Origin: Phreatobacter oligotrophus
GTDB taxonomy: Bacteria > Pseudomonadota > Alphaproteobacteria > Rhizobiales > Phreatobacteraceae
Length of the DNA stretch: 64,000 bases
Assembly: GCF_003046185.1 (NCBI RefSeq)
Contig: NZ_PZZL01000004.1
Coordinates: 1-64,000 of the forward strand
Reading direction: 5' to 3'
The translations under genes and the position numbers were made by a program. Position 1 is the first letter of the stretch. Each line of letters opens with the position of its first letter. Positions 27,473 to 36,708 of the stretch are shown in pieces. The notes under the pieces are model-generated. The model had not been told where the DNA came from. It worked only from the letters and a program-made list of their open reading frames with translations, and made no database searches.

Positions 27473-28639
27473 TCAGTCGACCTGTGTCCTGAGGATCGCC
27501 AGGGCGAGCGCCTGGGCCCGCGGCACGATGCTGTCGATCTCCAGATATTCCTCGACCGTGTGGGCATTGCCGCCGACCGGGCCGACGCCGCAGATGGTCG
27601 GCGTGCCGACGCTCGCCGTGAAACCGGAATCGGCGCAGCCGCCGGAAAATTCGCCATCGAGGCTGGTGAGGCCCGCATCGCGCGCTGCCGCCTGGTAGGC
27701 GGTGAAGATGGCCTTGGCCTCCGGCGTCTGGACCACCGGCAGGAACTCGCCCTTGATCTCCAGCTTCGCCGTCGTGCCCTTCACCGTGGGGGTATCGATG
27801 ATCCGCTGGATGGCGGCGAGGGTGGAGGCGCGGTCGGCGGGGTCGATGTAGCGCAGGTCGATCTGCCCCTCGGCATGCGGGGCCGTGGTGTTCACGGACT
27901 GACCGCCCGAGACGAGGCCGACATTCAGCGTGATCCCGCGATCGAGATCCGTCAGGGCATGGATCTGAACGATCTTGTGAGCGATCTCGCCGATCGCACT
28001 GATGCCGCTTGTGAAATTGCCGCCGGAGTGAGCAGCTTTGCCATAGACGTCGAAGCGCATGAAGACGCCGCCCTTGCGGCCCGTGGTGACATTCCCCGAC
28101 GGCCGCCCAGGCTCGGAATTGTAGACGGCCCGCGCCGCGCGGCCCTCGCGTTCGATGATCGGCCGCGACGACGGCGAGGCGATCTCCTCGTCCGAGGTGA
28201 TCAGCACCTTGATCGGGCATGGCGCGCCGCCAAGCGCCTTGAAGGCAGCGGCGACGAAGACGTTCATGACGAGGCCGGCCTTCATGTCGGCGACGCCCGG
28301 CCCATAGGCACGGCCACCCTCGATCGTGAAGGGACGCCTTGAGACTTCACCTTTAGGAAAGACCGTATCCCGATGACCCATCAACAGAATAGGCTTCTCG
28401 TTTGAACCGGGATCGGCGACCTGCGCATGGATCGCGTCGCCGAACACCTCATGGTGCTCGCGCCAGGCGGAGATGTCGTGCTCGGCGAAGAAGCGCTCGA
28501 AGCGCGCGCCCACCGCATCGACGCCCGACTTGTCGTAGGAGCCGGAATCGATGTCGACCACCTCGCGCAACAAGTCGACCATGGCGTCCTTGTGGGCCGC
28601 CAGCCATTCGGTGATGCGTGTCTCGGTCGATGCGCTCAT
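27473..28639 (-). CDS. M20 family metallopeptidase (carboxypeptidase G2-like)
   Basis: A 388-residue zinc-dependent amidohydrolase or exopeptidase. The metal ligands are in place: GHRDTVFP, PGVADMKAG, TSDEEIAS, NSEPGRPS and GNAHTVEEY; the lid/dimerisation domain includes GKAAHSGGNFTSG. It resembles the glutamate carboxypeptidase group that releases terminal Glu from folates or peptides, but the substrate is not certain. There is no signal peptide from ATG 28639. Two short blocks of the gene, about 27960-28045 and 28330-28412, use AT-ending codons unlike the rest, both around active-site motifs. Confidence 0.87.
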   Translation of the reverse strand: MSASTETRITEWLAAHKDAMVDLLREVVDIDSGSYDKSGVDAVGARFERFFAEHDISAWREHHEVFGDAIHAQVADPGSNEKPILLMGHRDTVFPKGEVSRRPFTIEGGRAYGPGVADMKAGLVMNVFVAAAFKALGGAPCPIKVLITSDEEIASPSSRPIIEREGRAARAVYNSEPGRPSGNVTTGRKGGVFMRFDVYGKAAHSGGNFTSGISAIGEIAHKIVQIHALTDLDRGITLNVGLVSGGQSVNTTAPHAEGQIDLRYIDPADRASTLAAIQRIIDTPTVKGTTAKLEIKGEFLPVVQTPEAKAIFTAYQAAARDAGLTSLDGEFSGGCADSGFTASVGTPTICGVGPVGGNAHTVEEYLEIDSIVPRAQALALAILRTQVD

Positions 28640-28847
28640 GGTCGTCTCCGCGTGGCTGTGCCCCCGTTCGGCCCGGCCGCTGCCGCCATTCTTCACGCGC
28701 CGCGACGGGGGGCAACGGCACCGCGACATGCCGTCCATGTGCGGCGGGGCTCGCCGGGGTTCCCTTGCGCGGGGACCGCAGTGCCGTTAAGCCGTCGCAG
28801 GTCCGCGCCGGCGGCCAACTTCAGGCGACCAGACGACAGGCGAACAT

Positions 28848-29354
28848 ATGAAGCGCGTCGCGCTCTACACGGGCTCCTTCGATCCGGTCACCAACGGCCA
28901 TCTCGACGTCATCCGCCATGCCTGCCGTCTCGCCGACGAACTGGTGGTGGGCGTTGGCGTCCATCCCGGCAAGGCGCCCATGTTCACCGCGGATGAGCGT
29001 CTCGCGCTGCTGGAAGAGGTCTGCGGGCCCATCGCCGCGGCCGAGCACTGCGCTTTCCGCACCATCACCTTCGACGACCTCGCGGTCTGGGCGGCCCAGC
29101 GCGTCGGCGCCAGCCTCTTCATCCGCGGACTGCGCGACGGCACGGACCTCGACTACGAGATGCAGATGGCTGGCATGAACGCCCAGATGGCGCCGGGCGT
29201 GCAGACCGTCTTCCTCCCGGCCTCCACCACCGTTCGCCCCATCACCGCCACGCTCGTCAGGCAAATCGCCCAGATGGGAGGCGACGTGACCTCCTTCGTG
29301 CCGCCCGCCGTCGCCAAGGCGCTGGCCGGCAAGGTCAAGCCCAAGAAGGTCTGA
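28848..29354 (+). CDS. coaD: Phosphopantetheine adenylyltransferase
   Basis: Fourth step of coenzyme A synthesis: 4'-phosphopantetheine plus ATP gives dephospho-CoA. The 168-residue product has the nucleotidyltransferase motif TNGHLDVI after YTGSFDP, and the conserved [21 protein letters not shown] and [10 protein letters not shown]. Length is normal. It is followed 51 bp later by two cyclophilin genes. Confidence 0.97.
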   Translation: MKRVALYTGSFDPVTNGHLDVIRHACRLADELVVGVGVHPGKAPMFTADERLALLEEVCGPIAAAEHCAFRTITFDDLAVWAAQRVGASLFIRGLRDGTDLDYEMQMAGMNAQMAPGVQTVFLPASTTVRPITATLVRQIAQMGGDVTSFVPPAVAKALAGKVKPKKV

Positions 29355-29405
29355 TCCCCGACCTGATCGACGCCCGAGCCGCCCCGATCCCAACGGAGAA
29401 TCCCC

Positions 29406-29969
29406 GTGCAGCGCCGTTCCTTCCTCGCCGCCTCGCTCGCCCTCGCCGCAGCGCCCGCCGCCGCCCAGGCCATCCGCCTGCCGGCCGGTCTCGACCCCGA
29501 GAACACCCTGGTCATCGAACTCAAGGACGGCCCGGTTATCATCCGCCTGCGGCCGGACCTCGCGCCCAAGCATGTCGAGCGCATCAAGCAGCTCACCCGC
29601 CAGGGCTTCTATGACGGCATCGTCTTCCATCGCGTCATCGAGGGCTTCATGGCCCAGACCGGCGATCCCCAGGGCACCGGCATGGGCGGCTCGCAGCTGC
29701 CGAACCTTGCCGCCGAATTCTCGCGCGAGCCTTTCGTGCGCGGCACGCTCGGCATGGCCCGCGCTCAGAACCCGAACTCCGCCAACTCGCAGTTCTTCAT
29801 CATGTTCGCGGAAGGATCGTTCCTGAACAATCAGTACACGGTCTTCGGCAACGTCGTCTCCGGCATGGAGCACGTCGACAAGATCAAGCGCGGCAGTGCC
29901 GCCAACAATGGCGCCGTCACCCAGCCGGATCGCATGGTCCGGGTGCGCGTCGCTGCCGATATCCGCTGA
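29406..29969 (+). CDS. Exported peptidyl-prolyl cis-trans isomerase (cyclophilin) with Tat-like signal
   Basis: Speeds proline isomerisation during folding, here probably in the periplasm. The N-terminus MQRRSFLAASLALAAAPAAA has the twin-Arg pattern RRSFL and a typical cleavage site, so Tat export is likely. The 187-residue protein contains the cyclophilin core with catalytic residues in FHRVIEGFMAQTGD and [11 protein letters not shown]. The start is GTG 29406. The next gene, 32 bp downstream, is a cytoplasmic paralogue, so the pair supplies the same activity to two compartments. Confidence 0.92.
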   Translation: MQRRSFLAASLALAAAPAAAQAIRLPAGLDPENTLVIELKDGPVIIRLRPDLAPKHVERIKQLTRQGFYDGIVFHRVIEGFMAQTGDPQGTGMGGSQLPNLAAEFSREPFVRGTLGMARAQNPNSANSQFFIMFAEGSFLNNQYTVFGNVVSGMEHVDKIKRGSAANNGAVTQPDRMVRVRVAADIR

Positions 29970-30001
29970 CATATCCCTTTCAACGAGAACAGGAGGCCTG
30001 G

Positions 30002-30502
30002 ATGGCCCTCGATCCCGAAAACACCATGATCCTTGAGACGACCAAGGGTCGCGTCGTCATCGGCATGCGCCCGGACCTCGCGCCCGGCCATGTCGACCAC
30101 ATCAAGAAGCTCGTGCGCGAGGGCTTCTATGACGGCATCGTCTTCCACCGCGTCATCGACGGCTTCATGGCCCAGACCGGCTGCCCGCATGGCACCGGCA
30201 CCGGCGGCTCGAAGTACCCGGACCTGAAGGCCGAGTTCAACGCCGAGCCGCATGTGCGCGGCACCGCCTCCATGGCCCGCGCCCAGAACCCGAACTCCGC
30301 CAACTCGCAGTTCTTCATCTGCTTCGACGACGCCCGCTTCCTCGACCGCCAGTACACGGTCTGGGGCAAGGTCGCCGAGGGCATGGAGAACGTCGACGGC
30401 ATCAAGCGCGGCGAGCCCGTGCGCGATCCCGACAAGATCGTCGTGGCCAAGATCGCCGCCGACGACATGGCGACCTACGGCGACGTCATCGCCAAGCTCT
30501 GA
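30002..30502 (+). CDS. Cytoplasmic peptidyl-prolyl cis-trans isomerase (cyclophilin)
   Basis: A 166-residue single-domain cyclophilin without signal peptide. Active-site residues are present in [14 protein letters not shown] and [11 protein letters not shown]. It is clearly a paralogue of the preceding exported copy; the two share most of the core. AGGAGGCCTGG provides a strong ribosome-binding site. A strong terminator at 30521 separates it from queA. Confidence 0.95.
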   Translation: MALDPENTMILETTKGRVVIGMRPDLAPGHVDHIKKLVREGFYDGIVFHRVIDGFMAQTGCPHGTGTGGSKYPDLKAEFNAEPHVRGTASMARAQNPNSANSQFFICFDDARFLDRQYTVWGKVAEGMENVDGIKRGEPVRDPDKIVVAKIAADDMATYGDVIAKL

Positions 30503-30520
30503 CCTGTCGTGTTAGGGACG

Positions 30521-30556
30521 CGGCGCCCGGAGCGATCCGGGCGCCGTCTCCTTTTG
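30521..30556 (+). terminator. Rho-independent terminator between the cyclophilin and queA genes
   Basis: An 11 bp stem CGGCGCCCGGA/TCCGGGCGCCG with loop GCGA, followed by TCTCCTTTTG. It ends 18 bp before the queA ATG, so queA-tgt may depend on a promoter inside the cyclophilin gene or on read-through. Confidence 0.85.
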
Positions 30557-30573
30557 TGGCCGCCCCTGACACC

Positions 30574-31650
30574 ATGCGCGTCGACCTCTTCGACTTCGAC
30601 CTGCCGAACGACCGGATCGCCCTGAGGCCGGCGAATCCGCGCGATTCGGCGCGTTTCATGGTGGTGCGGCCGGGCGAAGGGATCGAGGACCGCATCGTCC
30701 GCGACCTTCCCGACCTGCTCGCCCCGGGCGACGCGCTGGTCTTCAACGACACCCGCGTCATTCCGGCCCAGCTGGAAGGCATTCGCGAGCGCGCCGGCCA
30801 GACCGCTTCGGTGTCCGCAACCCTTCACAAGCGGCTTTCGGACAATCGCTGGCTCGCCTTCGTCAAGGGCGCCAAGAAGCTCCAGCCCGGCGACCTCGTG
30901 CGCTTTGGCGAGACGCCGGAGGCCTGCCTTCTCGCCGGCGTCCATGCCTCGGTGATCGCCAAGGACGATGACGGCGTCACCTTCGAGTTCGAATTCGCCG
31001 GTGCCTATCTCGACGAGGCCATCGCCCGCATCGGCCACATCCCGCTGCCGCCCTACATCGCCTCGAAGCGGCCGGAGGATGCCCAGGACCGTGCCGACTA
31101 CCAGACGGTCTATGCCAAGGACGAGGGCTCGGTCGCAGCCCCCACCGCCGGCCTGCATTTCACGCCCGACCTGCTCGACCGGCTGAAGGCGCGCGGCATC
31201 GAGCTCCATTTCGTCACGCTGCATGTCGGCGCCGGCACCTTCCTGCCTGTGAAGGCGGACGACACCACGGCCCACCGCATGCATGCCGAATACGGCCAGG
31301 TGACGCCGGAGATCGCCGCCTCGCTCAACGCCGTCCGGGCGCGGGGCGGGCGCATCGTCGCCGTCGGCACAACCTCGCTGCGCCTCCTCGAAAGCGCCGC
31401 GGCCGAGGACGGCACGATCCATCCCTTCGCCGCCGAGACGGACATCTTCATCACGCCGGGCTATCGCTTCCGGGCCGTGGACGCGCTGATGACGAACTTT
31501 CATCTGCCGCGCTCGACGCTCTTCATGCTCGTCTCGGCCTTTGCCGGGCTTGAGACCATGAAGGCGGCCTATGCCCGCGCCATCGCCGAGGGCTACCGCT
31601 TCTACTCCTATGGCGACAGCTCGCTGCTCTTCCGGGCGGAGGCCCCATGA
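30574..31650 (+). CDS. queA: S-adenosylmethionine:tRNA ribosyltransferase-isomerase
   Basis: Transfers and isomerises the ribosyl part of SAM onto 7-aminomethyl-7-deazaguanine in tRNA, giving epoxyqueuosine. The 358-residue protein begins [20 protein letters not shown] and has the conserved [28 protein letters not shown] and [23 protein letters not shown] 30574 gives the usual N-terminus; a GTG at 30556 would lie in the terminator tail. It overlaps tgt by 4 bp (ATGA), so the two queuosine genes are translationally coupled. Confidence 0.97.
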   Translation: MRVDLFDFDLPNDRIALRPANPRDSARFMVVRPGEGIEDRIVRDLPDLLAPGDALVFNDTRVIPAQLEGIRERAGQTASVSATLHKRLSDNRWLAFVKGAKKLQPGDLVRFGETPEACLLAGVHASVIAKDDDGVTFEFEFAGAYLDEAIARIGHIPLPPYIASKRPEDAQDRADYQTVYAKDEGSVAAPTAGLHFTPDLLDRLKARGIELHFVTLHVGAGTFLPVKADDTTAHRMHAEYGQVTPEIAASLNAVRARGGRIVAVGTTSLRLLESAAAEDGTIHPFAAETDIFITPGYRFRAVDALMTNFHLPRSTLFMLVSAFAGLETMKAAYARAIAEGYRFYSYGDSSLLFRAEAP

Positions 31651-32792
31651 CCCCAGTGCCGGGCTTCTCCTTCGCCGTCCATGGCCGTGACGGGGCCGCG
31701 CGCACGGGCGTCGTCACCACGCCGCGCGGCGCCATCCGCACGCCCGCCTTCATGCCGGTCGGCACCCAGGCGACGGTGAAGGGCATGTACATGGATCAGG
31801 TGAAGGCGCTCGGCGCCGACGTGATCCTCGGCAACACCTATCACCTCATGCTGCGGCCCGGCGCGGAGCGCATCGCCGCGCTCGGCGGCCTGCACCGCTT
31901 CGGTGGCTGGTCCGGCCCGATCCTCACCGATTCCGGCGGCTTCCAGGTCATGTCGCTGGCCAAGCTCCGCAAGCTCACCGAGCAGGGCGTGACCTTCGCC
32001 AGCCATGTCGACGGCTCCCGCTTCGAGCTGACGCCCGAGCGTTCGGTGGAGATCCAGGGCCTGCTCGGCGCCGACATCCAGATGCAGCTCGACGAATGCG
32101 TGGCGCTGCCCAATGAGCGCGCCGCCATCGACAAGGCGATGCAGCTGTCGCTGCGCTGGGCGGAGCGCTCGCGCCGCGCCTTCGAAGCGCAGCCCGCGGG
32201 CCGGGCGCTGTTCGGCATCGTCCAGGGTGGCGACCAGCCGGACCTGCGCGTCGCCAGCGCCAAGGCCCTCGCGGCCATGGACTTCCCCGGCTATTCCATC
32301 GGCGGCCTCGCCGTCGGCGAGCCGCAGGCGGTGATGCTGGCGATGATCGAGGAGGTCATGCCGCACCTGCCCGACGACAAGCCGCATTATCTCATGGGCG
32401 TCGGCACGCCCGACGACCTGCTGGCAGCGGTCGCCCGCGGCGTCGACATGTTCGACTGCGTCATGCCGACCCGCAACGGCCGCCACGGCCAGGCCTTCAC
32501 CCGGTTCGGCAAGGTCAATTTCCGCAATGCCCGCCATGCCGACGATCCGCGCCCGCTGGACGAGGCATCATCCTGCCCCGCGGCGCGGGACTATTCGCGG
32601 GCCTATCTGCACCACCTCGTGCGGACCGAGGAAATGCTCGGCTCGATGCTGATCACCTGGATCAATCTCGCCTATTACCAGGAGCTGATGGCCGGCGCCC
32701 GCGCCGCCATCGCAGCCGGCCGCTATGCCGACTACATGGCCGAGGTCCGCGACGGCTGGGCCAGGGGCGACATCGAGCCCTGGACGAGTTGA
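31647..32792 (+). CDS. tgt: Queuine/preQ1 tRNA-guanine transglycosylase
   Basis: Swaps guanine 34 for preQ1 in tRNAs for Asp, Asn, His and Tyr, the step before QueA. The 381-residue TIM-barrel enzyme has the catalytic [16 protein letters not shown] and [13 protein letters not shown]. The structural zinc site is altered: the usual C-x-C-x2-C before YSRAYLHHL reads [15 protein letters not shown], so only Cys310 remains and positions 308 and 313 are Ser and Ala. The enzyme must stabilise this part without a full zinc site. The start overlaps queA. Confidence 0.96.
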   Translation: MTPVPGFSFAVHGRDGAARTGVVTTPRGAIRTPAFMPVGTQATVKGMYMDQVKALGADVILGNTYHLMLRPGAERIAALGGLHRFGGWSGPILTDSGGFQVMSLAKLRKLTEQGVTFASHVDGSRFELTPERSVEIQGLLGADIQMQLDECVALPNERAAIDKAMQLSLRWAERSRRAFEAQPAGRALFGIVQGGDQPDLRVASAKALAAMDFPGYSIGGLAVGEPQAVMLAMIEEVMPHLPDDKPHYLMGVGTPDDLLAAVARGVDMFDCVMPTRNGRHGQAFTRFGKVNFRNARHADDPRPLDEASSCPAARDYSRAYLHHLVRTEEMLGSMLITWINLAYYQELMAGARAAIAAGRYADYMAEVRDGWARGDIEPWTS

Positions 32793-32796
32793 TCGC

Positions 32797-33621
<825 letters not shown>

Positions 33622-33736
33622 GACGTCTCACGGGTTCGGGGGCGGCCATTGTGGCGGTTGGCGCCTCTGGCGCAAGCGCCCGTGCATCCGAATGGCCCTG
33701 CCGCGTGTACCCCCTCCGATCCCCGAGGAGGACGAC

Positions 33737-34102
33737 ATGACGACACGATGGATGAGGGCTGCGGCGCTGGTGGGCCTGATGGCGGCGGGACCGGCGCTGG
33801 CCGCCGAGGATTATGGCGCCTGGCCGTTGCTGCGCGACCCGTTTCCCAGCACCGGCGGAGGAGGGGTGATGATCGGCGGTTATGATCCGATCGTCGCGGA
33901 TGGGCGTTGCCGCACCGCCTTCACGGCGACGCTGCCGGACGGCGCCGTCTATCGCAACCGCGCCGAGTTCGATGCCGTGCCGGCCCAGGGCGGCATCCTC
34001 TGCACTAATGGCCGCTGGCGGTCCGAGGATGGCTCGGCCGAGGGCACGACGCCGTTCCGGGTCTTCATTCGTGACGGCGTCAAGCGGATGCCGCCCGACT
34101 GA
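33737..34102 (+). CDS. Small exported protein of unknown function
   Basis: A 121-residue protein with a signal peptide (MTTRWMRAAALVGLMAAGPALA, cleavage before AED). The mature part is about 98 residues with two Cys (in DGRCRTAF and GGILCTNG) that could form a disulfide in the periplasm. I do not recognise a domain. A good ribosome-binding site, GAGGAGGA, precedes ATG 33737. It is convergent with the DUF2937 gene, 3 bp apart. Confidence 0.65.
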   Translation: MTTRWMRAAALVGLMAAGPALAAEDYGAWPLLRDPFPSTGGGGVMIGGYDPIVADGRCRTAFTATLPDGAVYRNRAEFDAVPAQGGILCTNGRWRSEDGSAEGTTPFRVFIRDGVKRMPPD

Positions 34103-34105
34103 CGC

Positions 34106-34609
34106 TCAGGCCGTGACGCGCGGCCGGTTGCGCCGGCGCTGGACCGGCCAGATGAGGGCCCGCCCGCCGATCCAGCCAAGAAGAAAGCCGGCCATGCCGG
34201 CCATCAGGCCCTCGGAGGTCACGGGGACAGCCGGCTCGAAGGCCTGGAAGGCCCGCCGGGCGATGTCGGCATCATGGTCGCGGACGAGCAGCGCCAGGCG
34301 ATGGAACGGCCCCGCCTCGGCATAGGACTGCAACTGCCGCTGCAGCCGTTCGGCGCGGGCGATGTCGCTCTCGATCTGTTCGCCGCGCTGGCGCACGAAC
34401 GTGTCCGCATTGGCCTTCAGCCGCTCGAGCCCGGTCTCGCGCGAGATCGCCAGGCGCGCGGCGTCGGCGTCGAAGGCCGCGATGATGCGGGTGAGCTCGT
34501 CCACCGCTCCGCCCAGCCGCTGGCGATATTGCTGGGCATATTCCGGCACCTGCGATGCGAGGGTGGCCAGGAACAGCGCGAGGGCGAAGACGAGGCGCTT
34601 GAGGATCAT
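34106..34609 (-). CDS. DUF2937 family membrane protein
   Basis: A 167-residue protein of the DUF2937 family. An N-terminal helix (MILKRLVFALALFLATLAS) is followed by QVPEYAQQYRQRLGGAVDEL and a long, probably helical periplasmic part. A second hydrophobic segment near the C-terminus (GLMAGMAGFLLGWIGGRALI) anchors the other end, then a basic tail. No function is established. Start ATG 34609 opens into the first helix; the frame runs on upstream without conservation. Confidence 0.75.
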   Translation of the reverse strand: MILKRLVFALALFLATLASQVPEYAQQYRQRLGGAVDELTRIIAAFDADAARLAISRETGLERLKANADTFVRQRGEQIESDIARAERLQRQLQSYAEAGPFHRLALLVRDHDADIARRAFQAFEPAVPVTSEGLMAGMAGFLLGWIGGRALIWPVQRRRNRPRVTA

Positions 34610-34680
34610 CAGCCGGGGCGCTCGGTGGGTGGGACAGGGCCAGTCTAGGGCCACGCTTCGGTCGGGCAACCGTCGCGGAC

Positions 34681-34705
34681 GGAACGTCTCGGGCGGCGGC
34701 ACGTT
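34681..34705 (+). promoter_or_regulatory. EcfG-type (general stress response) promoter
   Basis: GGAAC (34681-34685), exactly 16 bp, then CGTT (34702-34705) matches the consensus GGAAC-N16/17-CGTT recognised by sigma-EcfG of alphaproteobacteria. It lies 51 bp upstream of the small Tat-exported protein at 34756. I found no second exact match in the other intergenic regions that I checked. Confidence 0.6.
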
Positions 34706-34755
34706 CCCCTGACGTCCGCCCGCCGCTCGGGCTTCCATCAGGATCGGAGTGACCC

Positions 34756-35025
34756 ATGACCACCAGACGACAACTTTTCGCTGCCGGTGCCGGATTGGCG
34801 GTTCTCGCCACCGGGTCGACCGCAGTGCTCGCCGCCCCGGTCACCGCAACGGCTGTGCCCGTTGACCCGATCGTGACTGGGACTCCGCTGGAGATGCAGA
34901 ACAACGTCGGCCCGCGTGGCGATGTCGTGCGCCGCGGGAGCCGCGGCTACTACCGCCGCCGCTGGCGCAACCGCGCGATGCGCCGTCGCTATTGGCGCCG
35001 CCGGGCCTGGCGCCGCGGCTGGTGA
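34756..35025 (+). CDS. Small Tat-exported protein with Arg-rich tail (copy 1)
   Basis: An 89-residue protein: twin-Arg signal (MTTRRQLFAAGAGLAVLA), cleavage likely after VLA, a short Pro/Thr/Val linker, the motif PLEMQ (44-48), then a strongly basic Arg/Tyr/Trp tail (for example GYYRRRWRNRAMRRRYWRRR). No known domain is visible. Two further proteins in the window, at 51311 and 51712, share the same plan: RR signal, P-x-E-M, poly-Arg tail. An EcfG-like promoter upstream predicts induction in the general stress response, and a terminator follows directly, so it is monocistronic. The tail could bind anionic envelope polymers, DNA or polyphosphate; that is inference only. Confidence 0.75.
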   Translation: MTTRRQLFAAGAGLAVLATGSTAVLAAPVTATAVPVDPIVTGTPLEMQNNVGPRGDVVRRGSRGYYRRRWRNRAMRRRYWRRRAWRRGW

Positions 35026-35032
35026 GGGCAGG

Positions 35033-35063
35033 GGGCCGGTGGTGATCACCGGCCCTTTCCTTA
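35033..35063 (+). terminator. Rho-independent terminator after the Tat/Arg-tail gene
   Basis: GGGCCGGTG/CACCGGCCC, a 9 bp perfect stem with loop GTGAT, followed by TTTCCTTA. It begins 8 bp after the stop codon. Confidence 0.85.
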
Positions 35064-35117
35064 TTCCCATCCCGGCGTTGACTTCCGTCCGCCGATCCGC
35101 CAAACCCGCGCCCGGAT

Positions 35118-35192
35118 GGGCGGGTAGCTCAGCGGTAGAGCACGTGACTTTTAATCATGTGGTCGAGGGTTCGATCCCCTCCCCGCTCACCA
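35118..35192 (+). tRNA. tRNA-Lys(TTT)
   Basis: A 75-nucleotide tRNA with encoded CCA. The acceptor GGGCGGG pairs with CCCGCTC, the D-arm is GCTCAGCGGTAGAGC, and the anticodon stem CGTGA/TCATG closes the loop CTTTTAA with anticodon TTT (35150-35152). The T-arm is GAGGGTTCGATCCCCTC. It is a substrate of MnmA (3823-4992). Confidence 0.96.
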
Positions 35193-35256
35193 TCGTAGCC
35201 GGCGCGGGTACGTCGGCCGGGTGAGATCATCCACAATCACGCGTCAGCACACAGCC

Positions 35257-35769
35257 TCAGCGGAAGGCCGGCGTGACCGCGACGGAGGCCGTCATCTGCG
35301 CCGGGGGCGCGGTCAGAACGGCGACCGGCGTGCGCGCAGCGGCGGGACGGCGCACGGGCCTACGGTTCGTCGCGGGCGGCGGTGCCGGAGGCACGATGGC
35401 GGCGAGGCGTCCCACGACCGGGTTCGGCGTGTGATCGAGCGCGGCTCCGCTCGCAGCATCGACGCCCATGCCGATCAGTCCACCGGCGAGGATATTGCCG
35501 GCGAAGCTGGTGCCGCCTTCCCGCGAAATCTCGGTGCGGACGGCAACGACCGCGTGCTCGAAGCCGTCCTTGCGGAAGGTTGCCTCGAAGGGCTTGTTGC
35601 GTTCGATGGCGATCACGCAAGGGGTGACACAGCTGTGTCCGAGCGAGGTGGTGACGACGGCACCGCTCGGTTCGCTGGCGAAAGTGACCTGATTGGTGGT
35701 GCCCCGGATGGCCGTCGCGCAGCCGCCGACGGCAACGGCCACGCAGGCCGCTGCGATGATCCTCAACAT
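35257..35769 (-). CDS. Lipoprotein with a PEGA-like region
   Basis: A 170-residue lipoprotein. The signal peptide ends in the lipobox VGGC (MLRIIAAACVAVAVGGC). The following segment TFASEPSGAVVTTSLGHSC and TPCVIAIERNKPFEATFRKDGF resembles PEGA-type carbohydrate- or surface-associated repeats, with a probable Cys-Cys disulfide. A Gly-rich hydrophobic stretch (GNILAGGLIGMGVDAASGA) and a Pro/Ala/Arg tail follow. Start ATG 35769 is set by the signal peptide. It is alone between tRNA-Lys and the SDR gene. Confidence 0.7.
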   Translation of the reverse strand: MLRIIAAACVAVAVGGCATAIRGTTNQVTFASEPSGAVVTTSLGHSCVTPCVIAIERNKPFEATFRKDGFEHAVVAVRTEISREGGTSFAGNILAGGLIGMGVDAASGAALDHTPNPVVGRLAAIVPPAPPPATNRRPVRRPAAARTPVAVLTAPPAQMTASVAVTPAFR

Positions 35770-35879
35770 ACTCGTATTCCCCTCAGCCACGCGCATGGCG
35801 TGCAGGCGGAAGCTAGGGGCGCGCGCTCCTGCGAATCAACCGGACTTTGATACCTCTCCCGGTTGTTTCAACAGGTTCC

Positions 35880-36626
35880 TTACAACGAGAAACCACCATC
35901 GACGATGTGAATAGCACCTGTCGTATAGGCCGCCTCGTCCGACGCGAGGTAGAGCGCCAGCATCGCCACCTCTTCGGCGGTGCCGAGCCGGCCGATGGGC
36001 TGGCGGTCGATGAAGGCCTTGCGGGCGGCGGCCTCGCTCTGGTTGGTCGAGGCGGCGAGCGCCTTGATGCGGTCGTCGAGCGAGGGTGACTGGATAGTGC
36101 CCGGGCAGATGGCGTTCGAGCGGATACCGCGGCGAATATAGTCCATGGCCACCGACTTGGTGAGGCCGATGACCGCCGCCTTCGAGGCGCCATAGGCATA
36201 GCGGTTGGCGACGCCGCGCACCGAGGAGGCGCCCGAGGCGATGTTGACGATGGAGCCGGCGCCCTTCTGCAGCATGCCCGGCAGGAAGGCCTTGATGGTC
36301 CGGTGCATCGACTTGACGTTGAGGTCGAAGGAGCGGTCCCAGTCCGCCTCGCTGGTATCGAGGACATTGCCGTGATGGACCCAGCCGGCGGCGTTGACGA
36401 GGATGTCGATCGGGCCGGTCTTGGCGGCGAAGGCTTCCACTGCGCGGGTCGAGGTGACGTCGAGCTTCAGCTTCTTCGCCTTGGGGATGCCCTCGAGCTT
36501 CGCCTTGTCGATGTCGGTGGCGTAGACCTTGGCGCCCTCGGCCACGAAGGCCTCTGCGATCGCCCGACCGATCCCGTGACCTGCGGCCGTGATCACCGCC
36601 ACCTTGCCCGCCAGCCTCTTGCCCAT
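35880..36626 (-). CDS. SDR oxidoreductase, 3-hydroxybutyrate dehydrogenase type 2 (BDH2/DHRS6)-like
   Basis: A 248-residue short-chain dehydrogenase with NAD-binding TAAGHGIGRA near the N-terminus, the NAAG motif in ILVNAAGWVHHG, and the catalytic Ser-Tyr-Lys in NIASGASSVRG and YAYGASKAA. The segments GWVHHGNVLD, LNVKSMHRTIKAFLPGML and CPGTIQSPSLDDRI closely follow vertebrate BDH2/DHRS6, an NAD-dependent hydroxy-acid dehydrogenase. The bacterial substrate may be a 3-hydroxy or 4-hydroxy acid. Start ATG 36626; upstream extensions of the frame are not conserved. It is 82 bp downstream of the next minus-strand gene. Confidence 0.85.
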   Translation of the reverse strand: MGKRLAGKVAVITAAGHGIGRAIAEAFVAEGAKVYATDIDKAKLEGIPKAKKLKLDVTSTRAVEAFAAKTGPIDILVNAAGWVHHGNVLDTSEADWDRSFDLNVKSMHRTIKAFLPGMLQKGAGSIVNIASGASSVRGVANRYAYGASKAAVIGLTKSVAMDYIRRGIRSNAICPGTIQSPSLDDRIKALAASTNQSEAAARKAFIDRQPIGRLGTAEEVAMLALYLASDEAAYTTGAIHIVDGGFSL

Positions 36627-36708
36627 GGTGCTCTCCCGTATCGCCGTTCTCTGCGGCTCAATCGGTTGAAGTCGTGGCATGGGCGCCGCCACGCTGTCCA
36701 GCAGCCGG

